Part shown: positions 1 through 4,877 of the stretch, in pieces
How the letters are laid out: each line of letters starts with the position of its first letter
Numbering within the stretch: position 1 is the first letter of the stretch
Assembly (NCBI GenBank): GCA_030039575.1
Contig: JASHVH010000393.1
Location: 1-5,758 of the forward strand
Direction of reading: 5' to 3'
From: Acidimicrobiales bacterium
GTDB taxonomy: Bacteria; Actinomycetota; Acidimicrobiia; Acidimicrobiales; Palsa-688
Length of the DNA stretch: 5,758 nt
Notes under the pieces: model-generated
Told to the model about the DNA's origin: nothing
Seen by the model: the letters and a program-made list of their open reading frames with translations, nothing else
Database searches by the model: none
Made by a program: the position numbers and the translations under genes

Positions 1-248
1 GCAAAGCGACCGGCGAAGGCGCAGGGGACCTGGAGACGGGCTAGTCCCACGGCCACATTGGCCGGCCCCCCGCCCGGCATAGCCACAAGTTCTTGGCGCC
101 GCTGGTCCGGTTTTGCCACCGGGGAGGCCGTTGCCAGGTCGACTAGGCACTCGCCCAATACGAGCACCTTGGCCGGGGCTGCATCCTCGCCCACCCCGTT
201 GATGCCACTGCCGGGGCTGCCCGGGTTGGCGCTCCCGGCAGTCGTCAT
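1..248 (-). CDS. PfkB/ribokinase-family carbohydrate kinase (fructokinase-like), N-terminal part, cut by window edge
   Basis: The minus strand read from ATG at 248 is open to the left edge, giving 82 complete codons. After a Gly/Pro/Asn-rich N-terminal stretch of about 26 residues comes a beta strand and turn, VLVLGECLVDL (residues about 28-38). Further on is MPGGGPANVAVGLARL (about 57-72), then a segment ending AFAGRF. This is the conserved start of PfkB sugar kinases: the first strand carries the substrate-binding Asp, followed by the Gly-Gly-x-x-x-N-x-A signature of fructokinases and related enzymes. The family phosphorylates sugars or nucleosides using ATP in the cytoplasm. The ATP site and catalytic GxGD motif would lie outside the window, so the substrate cannot be named; fructose is the commonest for this signature. 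There is no Shine-Dalgarno sequence before the ATG. A -10-like hexamer sits just upstream, suggesting a leaderless start. GTG at 194 is a possible later start that would remove most of the extension. It is divergent from the mannose-6-phosphate isomerase gene. Confidence 0.85.
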   Translation of the reverse strand, partial: MTTAGSANPGSPGSGINGVGEDAAPAKVLVLGECLVDLATASPVAKPDQRRQELVAMPGGGPANVAVGLARLQVPCAFAGRF

Positions 249-254
249 CCGGTG

Positions 255-284
255 ACAGTACCGTCCGGCCCGAGGGCCACTCAA
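255..284 (-). promoter_or_regulatory. candidate promoter of the sugar kinase gene, leaderless
   Basis: On the minus strand TTGAGT (284-279) is followed after 18 nt by TACTGT (260-255), which fits the actinobacterial -10 pattern TAnnnT. The kinase ATG at 248 begins 7 nt after the last base of the -10, where transcription is expected to start. This is inferred from sequence only. The -35 matches the consensus at 4 of 6 positions. Confidence 0.4.
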
Positions 285-348
285 ACAGCACTTTCATTCG
301 AAGGCAGGAGCCGGCGGGCAGCCTCCGGAGCCCTGGCGGGAGGCCGTA

Positions 349-354
349 TATGGT
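349..354 (+). promoter_or_regulatory. candidate -10 element for the mannose-6-phosphate isomerase gene
   Basis: TATGGT fits TAnnnT and lies 8 nt before the ATG at 363, so transcription could begin at or within a few bases of the start codon. No convincing -35 hexamer is visible. The only Shine-Dalgarno-like sequence, GGGAGG at 338-343, ends 19 nt before the ATG, too far for normal use. Confidence 0.3.
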
Positions 355-362
355 GACGTCCT

Positions 363-1454
363 ATGCGACCAGTCCAACTTGGGCCCAACCAGCCACGGCA
401 GTTCTACAAGGGCGGCCAGTCGATTGCGGAACTCAGGGGCCTGGCCGGTACCGCCGAGTACGGTCCCGAGGACTGGGTGGCCTCCACGACCCCACGCTTT
501 GGGCGGGGCGACGATGGCCTGACCGTAATGCCGGACGGGCGGTACCTGCGCGACGTCATCGAGGCCGACCCACAAGGCTGGCTGGGCCCGGACCATGTCG
601 AGTATTTCGGGGCTGACGCAGCTCTGCTCGTGAAATTGCTGGACGCGGGCCAGCGGCTCCCTGTACACGTTCACCCCGACCGGTCGTTCGCCGTTCGTCA
701 CCTGGGGTCGCGGCACGGCAAAACGGAAGCCTGGGTGGTGCTTGGTACGAACGGGCCGAGCCCTGTGGTCTACGTCGGCTGGAGGCGGGACGTCGAGCAA
801 CCCGAACTGTCCCGGCTGGTGGCTGAACAAGGCCGGGGCGCCTTGCTCGGGCTCCTCAACGAACTAAGCGTGAAACCTGGAGACGCCGTCCTCGTCCCTG
901 CCGGGACAGCCCACGCCATCGGCGCAGGCGTCTTCTCCCTGGAACTTCAGGAACCGACGGATTTTTCCATCATGCTGGAGCTGGAAGGGTTCGATATTGA
1001 CCCGGCGGCGGCGTTTGTGGGGCTGGACCGCGAAGTGGCACTTTCATGCGTGAGCAGGCGGGCTTTGGGGGACCGAGACCTGGCCATGCTGAGGCGCCAC
1101 GCTGGCCGGTCAGGCCCGGGTGCAGCGAGCAGTGCGGGCGCGCACGGCCTCGTCGAAGACGTCTTGCCCGAGGCGGCCAGGCCCTACTTCCGCGCTCAAA
1201 GGGCCCGAGGGGGCGACAAAGTCAGTCTCGAGCCTTCCTTCGCGGTGGTCCTGGCTGATTTTGGTAAGGGAAGCCTCCGGGGCGACGGTTGGGAGGTCGG
1301 CGCCCAACGGGGCGACACTTTTGTGGTGCCGTGGGCTGCGGGCCCTGTCAAGGTCGAAGGGCAAGTTGAACTTCTGAGGTGCCTCCCGCCCCTCCCGGCT
1401 GACGCGGCGAAGGACGACCCGGGGGCGCCAGAAGCGGGCCGCCACCCCGGCTGA
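363..1454 (+). CDS. manA: class I mannose-6-phosphate isomerase (phosphomannose isomerase), cupin fold
   Basis: This 363-residue protein is predicted to interconvert mannose 6-phosphate and fructose 6-phosphate in the cytoplasm, linking glycolysis to GDP-mannose and cell-surface glycan supply. The family's zinc-site motifs are visible in order: PVHVHPD (residues 100-106, with H104 as ligand and H102 where many homologues have Gln), GKTEAW with E122, and PAGTAHAIG with H184. The block following H184, SLELQEPTDFSIMLE, is also typical. The N-terminus, with a proline/asparagine turn, FYKGG and an SIAELRG segment, fits the first strand of bacterial PMIs. The last 20 residues or so are Ala/Pro/Gly rich and probably disordered. 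ATG 363 is the only credible start: a TGA lies in frame at 354 and there is no GTG or TTG in the first 25 codons. It is convergent with lexA and divergent from a sugar kinase that could supply hexose phosphate. The family call is secure; the isomerase substrate is inferred from the family. Confidence 0.88.
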   Translation: MRPVQLGPNQPRQFYKGGQSIAELRGLAGTAEYGPEDWVASTTPRFGRGDDGLTVMPDGRYLRDVIEADPQGWLGPDHVEYFGADAALLVKLLDAGQRLPVHVHPDRSFAVRHLGSRHGKTEAWVVLGTNGPSPVVYVGWRRDVEQPELSRLVAEQGRGALLGLLNELSVKPGDAVLVPAGTAHAIGAGVFSLELQEPTDFSIMLELEGFDIDPAAAFVGLDREVALSCVSRRALGDRDLAMLRRHAGRSGPGAASSAGAHGLVEDVLPEAARPYFRAQRARGGDKVSLEPSFAVVLADFGKGSLRGDGWEVGAQRGDTFVVPWAAGPVKVEGQVELLRCLPPLPADAAKDDPGAPEAGRHPG

Positions 1455-1510
1455 GGTCGAGGGCGCACCAGCCCACAGCCAGGCGACCGCTCGGCCGGAA
1501 GTTGCCCGCT

Positions 1511-2140
1511 TTACAACCTGCGCAGGACCGTGACCACTTTTCCGTAAATGGTCACCTCGGAAGCTGGGAACCCCATAGGCGCCATGTTGGCGTTCGCCGG
1601 CAGCAGGACGATGTCGTCCCCGCGCCGCGAGAAGGTCTTCACTGTCGCTTCTCCTCCCGGGATGCCCGCGGCCACGATGTCGCCGGGGATGGCGTCTGCC
1701 TGTTGCCGGACGACAACGTAGTCACCGTCCAGGATCCCGGCCCCGATCATCGATTCACCACGGACCCGGAGCATGAACAGGTTGCCGCTCCCCGTGAAAT
1801 CCTCGGGCAGTGGCAGCAACTCCTCTACGTTCTCTGAGGCCAGCACGTTGGTACCAGCGGCGATGTCGCCTACGAGTGGGACATGCCGAGCGTGGCGGCG
1901 CTCGATGGCGGCACCGGACGTGGCGTCATAGCGCACCTCGAGAGCACGCGGTTTGGTCGGGTCGCGGCGCAGGTAACCCTGCCGCTGGAGCGTATTGAGA
2001 TGAGCCTGCACCGTCGACGTCGAGGCCAGCCCGACGGCGAAGCCGATCTCACGCACCGAAGGAGGGTAACCGCGCTCGCTTACCTGGGCGGCAATGAAAT
2101 CGAGGATCTCCCGGCGCTTGCCTGTCAGAGTGTCGTTCAA
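1511..2140 (-). CDS. lexA: LexA repressor, SOS regulator and self-cleaving serine protease
   Basis: LexA represses DNA-damage genes until activated RecA triggers its self-cleavage. From TTG 2140 the protein has 209 residues. The N-terminal winged helix-turn-helix spans about residues 5-70, with the recognition region REIGFAVGLASTSTVQAHL (30-48). The peptidase domain follows, with the Ala-Gly cleavage site A95-G96 in GDIAAGTN, catalytic Ser130 in RGESM and Lys168 in ATVKTF. The 35-residue gap from cleavage site to Ser equals that of E. coli LexA, so the protein looks fully active. TTG 2140 is chosen because GGAGG (ending 9 nt before it) is well placed and homologues begin shortly before the TGKRREILDF segment. 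TTG at 2149 touches the GGAGG and is less likely. The frame stays open upstream to 2413, but that part crosses the promoter and is not protein-like. Its promoter and operator lie in the shared interval with the LysM gene. Confidence 0.95.
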   Translation of the reverse strand: MNDTLTGKRREILDFIAAQVSERGYPPSVREIGFAVGLASTSTVQAHLNTLQRQGYLRRDPTKPRALEVRYDATSGAAIERRHARHVPLVGDIAAGTNVLASENVEELLPLPEDFTGSGNLFMLRVRGESMIGAGILDGDYVVVRQQADAIPGDIVAAGIPGGEATVKTFSRRGDDIVLLPANANMAPMGFPASEVTIYGKVVTVLRRL

Positions 2141-2257
2141 GTTGCTCAACCTCCGTTTGGGTCGATTGCGTTGGTGCCGTCCTGGCGTGTGACGCTCAGT
2201 TGTCTCGTCTTGTGGTCCACCCACCCGGGCGCGCCGGCGTGAGCTGTTGTTCGCGGC

Positions 2258-2286
2258 ATCATACCCCGGGGGCGCGCCTTGGTCAA
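2258..2286 (-). promoter_or_regulatory. lexA promoter
   Basis: On the minus strand TTGACC (2286-2281) and TATGAT (2263-2258) are separated by exactly 17 nt, close to the housekeeping sigma consensus (5 of 6 at each hexamer). The expected start site is near 2251, leaving a leader of about 110 nt before the lexA TTG. The spacer is almost pure G/C. A LexA box overlaps the -35, as expected for autorepression. Confidence 0.75.
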
Positions 2287-2297
2287 ACATATGTTCT
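2284..2297. promoter_or_regulatory. LexA box 1 (imperfect), over the lexA -35
   Basis: CAAACATATGTTCT matches the Gram-positive/actinobacterial operator CGAAC-N4-GTTCG at 8 of 10 defined positions. It overlaps the lexA -35 hexamer at 2281-2286, so bound LexA would block RNA polymerase at its own promoter. Confidence 0.75.
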
Positions 2298-2326
2298 AGT
2301 GGCCGGTCCCAGATCGAGTTCTTTGC

Positions 2327-2355
2327 TTGACGCCGAACACTTGTTCGTGTAGAAA
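2327..2355 (+). promoter_or_regulatory. promoter of the LysM protein gene
   Basis: TTGACG (2327-2332) and TAGAAA (2350-2355) are separated by 17 nt. The perfect LexA box at 2334-2347 fills the spacer, a standard repression layout. Transcription would start near 2362, giving a leader of about 90 nt before ATG 2455. Confidence 0.65.
2334..2347. promoter_or_regulatory. LexA box 2 (perfect consensus), between -35 and -10 of the LysM promoter
   Basis: CGAACACTTGTTCG matches CGAAC-N4-GTTCG at all 10 defined positions and is probably the strongest LexA site here. Its centre lies 50 bp from that of box 1. Confidence 0.92.
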
Positions 2356-2363
2356 GAGATATG

Positions 2364-2377
2364 GGAACATACGTTTG
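2364..2377. promoter_or_regulatory. LexA box 3 (imperfect), near the LysM gene transcription start
   Basis: GGAACATACGTTTG matches CGAAC-N4-GTTCG at 8 of 10 defined positions. Its centre is 30 bp from that of box 2, just downstream of the predicted start site. It may tighten repression of the LysM gene, or be bound cooperatively with box 2. Confidence 0.6.
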
Positions 2378-2454
2378 ACAGTCGGCGAAGGCACCCGGCG
2401 CAAACGCCGGCAAGGGACTGCCGGGCAGAGACCGGCGACTGACGGAGGTAGGTC

Positions 2455-2952
2455 ATGGTTGCGCTCAAATGGACCGGGTCATCCGGCGGCTGTATGCCAC
2501 CGACCCCGAGCAGGCCTTCGGGCGCCGGCGTCGCGTCCGGTCACGGCCGGGGTTCGCGCCAGGACGCCGAGCCGTTGCCGTTCGGCCGGGGCGAGGACCG
2601 GTTCGTAGTCATAAGCGCAACACCGGCCCGCCCGCCGGGGACGAGGAGGCGAACTGCCGCTGCATCTCACCGGCGACGGGTGTATTTATGGCGCCGCGTG
2701 ATCGTGGTTGCAGCCATTGCCGCCCTCGGAGCTGTGGCCTGGGGGGCCGGCGGTCGCCTGGTCGCGGTGGCAGGCGCACAGCCGTCTCGAGCACCTGTTC
2801 AGCACGTGTACGTGGCACGGCCGGGAGACACCATTTGGGGGATCGCAGTCAGGTACTCCGGCAACGGCGACCCGAGGCCCCTGGCCGACCGGCTCGAAGC
2901 TCAGATCGGTGGTGGTGTGCTCCAGCCCGGGGAGCAGCTGACCGTTCCGTAA
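2455..2952 (+). CDS. LysM single-pass membrane protein, probable SOS-induced cell-division inhibitor (YneA/DivS/ChiZ type)
   Basis: This 165-residue protein has three parts. Residues 1-81 are Gly/Pro/Arg rich and look disordered, with 14 Arg against 4 acidic residues and clusters RRR at 64-66 and 73-75. A hydrophobic segment, VIVVAAIAALGAVAWGA, covers about 82-98. A LysM domain covers about 117-165, beginning HVYVARPGDTIWGIAVRY and ending PGEQLTVP. The positive cluster before the membrane segment predicts a cytoplasmic N-terminus and an extracytoplasmic LysM that would contact peptidoglycan. ATG 2455 has GGAGG 6 nt upstream. The divergent position to lexA, the LexA boxes and nrdR downstream match mycobacterial Rv2719c (ChiZ), which has a similar length and architecture. 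By analogy with that protein and with Bacillus YneA and Corynebacterium DivS, it should delay division after DNA damage. The architecture is seen directly; the division role is inferred from context and family, since N-terminal sequences in this group are poorly conserved. Confidence 0.85.
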   Translation: MVALKWTGSSGGCMPPTPSRPSGAGVASGHGRGSRQDAEPLPFGRGEDRFVVISATPARPPGTRRRTAAASHRRRVYLWRRVIVVAAIAALGAVAWGAGGRLVAVAGAQPSRAPVQHVYVARPGDTIWGIAVRYSGNGDPRPLADRLEAQIGGGVLQPGEQLTVP

Positions 2953-3017
2953 GTACCGAGGTTCGCGAAACCCGCCCGGCGTACGGAGATGTTCAGAGTG
3001 GTTGTAGGGTCGGCTTG

Positions 3018-3521
3018 GTGCGATGCCCTCGCTGTTCAGGACTCGAGGACCGGGTGGTCGATTCGCGCACGGCCGAAGAGGGGGCAACGATCAGGCGCCG
3101 GAGGGAGTGCCTCACATGTGGCCGGCGTTTTACCACTTACGAGCGCCTGGAAGAGGTGCCGTTCGTGGTCATCAAACGGTCAGGGCAGCGCGAGCCGTTC
3201 GACAGGGCGAAGATCGTCGCCGGCATGCAGGCGGCGGCCAAGAACCGGCCCATCTCCGTAGCCGCACTGGATCAGATCGCGGCCGAGATCGACGAGAGCC
3301 TGCGCCTCGAAGGACCGGAAGTGACGAGCCAGCAAGTGGGCTTGGCCGTCCTCGACGCACTGCGCGGTCGCGACCACGTCACCTACTTGCGTTTTGCCAG
3401 TGTTTACAAGGATTTCACAGAGGCGGGCGATTTCCAGAGGGAAGCGGGCTTGCTGACCAAGCTGACGACGCCAAAAAACGAAAAAACAAAGGCCACGACA
3501 CTGCGACCGGCGCAAAGTTAA
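3018..3521 (+). CDS. nrdR: NrdR, ATP/dATP-sensing repressor of ribonucleotide reductase genes
   Basis: NrdR represses ribonucleotide reductase operons according to the ATP/dATP state. The protein from GTG 3018 has 167 residues. The N-terminal zinc ribbon uses C3 and C6 (MRCPRC) and C31 and C34 (ECLTCGRRF), followed by TTYERLE. An ATP-cone domain spans about residues 48-138, opening with PFVVIKRSGQREPFDRAKI and containing HVTYLRFASVYKDF. The tail after about 150 is Lys/Thr rich and probably flexible. GTG 3018 is chosen because family members begin M-K/R-C-P; AGGG at 3006-3009 is a modest ribosome site 8 nt upstream. TTG 3015 would add one residue. The frame is open far upstream across the LysM gene, but that part is not protein-like. 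It lies 65 bp after the LysM gene on the same strand with no strong promoter or terminator between, so at least some transcription should come from the LexA-controlled promoter. No ribonucleotide reductase gene and no clear NrdR box are in the window. Confidence 0.95.
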   Translation: MRCPRCSGLEDRVVDSRTAEEGATIRRRRECLTCGRRFTTYERLEEVPFVVIKRSGQREPFDRAKIVAGMQAAAKNRPISVAALDQIAAEIDESLRLEGPEVTSQQVGLAVLDALRGRDHVTYLRFASVYKDFTEAGDFQREAGLLTKLTTPKNEKTKATTLRPAQS

Positions 3522-3533
3522 CGACCCGGGTCG
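3522..3533. repeat. 12-bp perfect palindrome directly after nrdR
   Basis: CGACCCGGGTCG begins at the base after the nrdR stop codon. It is fully self-complementary but has no proper loop and no following T run, so it is a weak terminator candidate at best. A dimeric DNA-binding protein site is another possibility. Confidence 0.4.
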
Positions 3534-3577
3534 ATCACCTACCACCTCTCGGGCTTCGGCGTGTAAGCCTCTCGGTC

Positions 3578-3591
3578 GGGGCCCGGGCCCC
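3578..3591. repeat. 14-bp perfect palindrome GGGGCCCGGGCCCC in the nrdR-pfkA gap
   Basis: The sequence can fold as a 5-bp stem (GGGGC/GCCCC) with a CCGG loop. No T tract follows, so factor-independent termination is doubtful. It may help end or stabilise the nrdR transcript. The rest of the 278-bp gap holds no gene that I can support beyond a doubtful 41-codon frame at 3658-3783. Confidence 0.4.
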
Positions 3592-3799
3592 CAGATGGCT
3601 CGTGGTCAATGTAAGCTGCCGGCACCAAAAGGTTTAGGGACATTTGCGTAAGAGGCCATGGTCGCTCGCTCTCGGGGCTTCAAGAAGGGCACTCCAACGG
3701 ATATCTCGGCAAGGCCGCGAGCGCTCGGCCAGCGCCTCTCTCACGCAGTTCCCGCCGCCTCTGTGAGGCTAGAACACTGTTGACAGAAGGGGAGTTTTG

Positions 3800-4831
3800 A
3801 TGCGTATTGGCATTCTGACGGGTGGCGGAGACTGCCCAGGCCTCAACGCGGTGATCAGAGCCGTCGTGCGCAAGGGCGAAGAAGATTATGGGGACCAGTT
3901 CTTGGGGTTCATGGACGGGTGGCGAGGACTTGTCGACAACATCACGCTGCCTCTGAGCACGGAAAGGGTCCGTGACATCATCTCCCTGGGAGGCACCATC
4001 CTCGGGACCAGCCGCACTAACCCGTACAAGCTCGAAGACGGGGTCGACAAGGTGCTGGCGACTCTGAAAGACCAGCAAATCGAAGCCCTTGTGGCTATCG
4101 GCGGCGACGACACCCTGGGCGTCGCCAACAAGCTGACCGCAGAGGGCGTCAATGTCGTAGGGGTCCCGAAAACCATTGACAACGACCTGTCGGCCACGGA
4201 GGTGACTTTCGGGTTCCACACGGCCGTACAGATTGCGACGGACGCGATCGACCGGCTGCGCACCACGGCGGAATCCCACAGCCGGGTCATTGTGTGCGAG
4301 GTAATGGGTAGGCACGCCGGCTGGATCTCGCTCTACTCCGGGATCGCCGGTGGAGCGGTCGACATCCTGATCCCTGAGGAACCGTTCGACATCGCTTCGG
4401 TATGCGCCAACGTGCAGGCTTTGACGGCGAGCGGACGTCACGCCGCCGTGGTTGTCGTGGCCGAAGGAGCTACTCCGGGCGAGGGTTCGTTGATTGTCAC
4501 CTCGAGCGAGGTCGACCAGTTCGGTCATGTGCGGCTCGGTGGCATAGGCAACCTGTTGGCCGCAGAGATCGAACGGGTAACGGGCATCGAAACCCGCGTG
4601 GCCATACTGGGTCACATCCAGCGGGGCGGTTCCCCGACGGCGTTTGACAGGGTCCTCGCTACCCGGTTCGGGATCGGCGCCATCGACGCGGTCCACAACG
4701 GCGGGCTCGGGACGATGGTAGCCCTCCAGGCCGACAAGATCGTTCGTGTGCCCCTCAACGAAGCGGTCTCCGAGCCAAAACTCGTACCCCACGAGTTCTA
4801 CGAGGAAGTGGCTAAGCCGCTCGTCGGCTGA
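3800..4831 (+). CDS. pfkA: 6-phosphofructokinase, probably pyrophosphate-dependent
   Basis: This cytoplasmic enzyme phosphorylates fructose 6-phosphate to fructose 1,6-bisphosphate. The 343-residue length is typical of short PFKs, and the numbering falls almost in register with E. coli PfkA. Visible motifs are LTGGGDCPGLNAVIR near the N-terminus, R72 in GTSRTNP, GGDDT (101-105), PKTIDND (123-129) with the catalytic base D127, R162, MGR at 169-171, E222 in VAEG, and GHIQRGGSP (271-279) with H272 and R275. ATP-using PFKs have Gly at position 104; here it is Asp, and position 124 is Lys. The D104/K124 pair marks PPi-using enzymes such as that of Amycolatopsis methanolica, whereas ATP-type Streptomyces PFKs retain G104 with K124. 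The phosphoryl donor is therefore inferred to be PPi, making the step reversible and non-allosteric. ATG 3800 is preceded by AAGGGGAG with 5 nt spacing; the TTG directly before it is not needed. It is convergent with an IMPase gene. Replacement of ATP by PPi needs biochemical proof. Confidence 0.95.
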   Translation: MRIGILTGGGDCPGLNAVIRAVVRKGEEDYGDQFLGFMDGWRGLVDNITLPLSTERVRDIISLGGTILGTSRTNPYKLEDGVDKVLATLKDQQIEALVAIGGDDTLGVANKLTAEGVNVVGVPKTIDNDLSATEVTFGFHTAVQIATDAIDRLRTTAESHSRVIVCEVMGRHAGWISLYSGIAGGAVDILIPEEPFDIASVCANVQALTASGRHAAVVVVAEGATPGEGSLIVTSSEVDQFGHVRLGGIGNLLAAEIERVTGIETRVAILGHIQRGGSPTAFDRVLATRFGIGAIDAVHNGGLGTMVALQADKIVRVPLNEAVSEPKLVPHEFYEEVAKPLVG

Positions 4832-4844
4832 CCGGGCTGGGGCG

Positions 4845-4870
4845 CGGCCCGGGGTGGGAAGCCTGGGCCG
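4845..4870. terminator. GC-rich hairpin between convergent pfkA and IMPase genes
   Basis: Bases 4845-4853 pair with 4862-4870: CGGCCC with GGGCCG, plus one G-T wobble and two more G-C pairs, leaving an 8-nt loop. It begins 13 nt after the pfkA stop and is followed by TCTTA rather than a full T run. It could end transcription from both sides. A competing 6-bp hairpin, CCGGGC (4832-4837) with GCCCGG (4847-4852), shares bases with it. Confidence 0.45.
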
Positions 4871-4877
4871 TCTTACA

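Noticed and set aside
58..255. 65-codon plus-strand frame at the left edge
   Set aside because: It lies opposite the well-supported PfkB-family kinase fragment and has no recognisable features.
1455..1510. Terminator between convergent manA and lexA
   Set aside because: Only a 5-bp GGTCG/CGACC pairing with a 24-nt loop is visible, with no T tract.
2141..2413. N-terminal extension of LexA up to 2413
   Set aside because: It runs through the lexA promoter, the LexA boxes and the divergent promoter. LexA proteins are about 200-240 residues, and a ribosome site precedes TTG 2140.
2960..2972. Palindromic TTCGCGAA and flanks between the LysM gene and nrdR, considered as a NrdR or other operator
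   Set aside because: Only 8 bp are self-complementary and it lacks the A/T-rich core of NrdR boxes.
2469..3017. Open frame that would fuse upstream sequence to NrdR (350 codons)
   Set aside because: The upstream part overlaps the LysM gene out of frame, is Arg/Gly/Pro rich without domain features, and NrdR proteins begin at the M-K/R-C-P motif, here at 3018.
3772..3782. LexA-like half sites GAAC-ACT-GTTG before pfkA
   Set aside because: The spacer is 3 rather than 4 bases and the outer positions do not match, so it does not meet the operator pattern.
3780..3785. Perfect TTGACA -35 hexamer before pfkA
   Set aside because: It lies 14 nt before the pfkA ATG and its -10 would fall inside the gene; it also overlaps the ribosome site region. 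Taken as chance.
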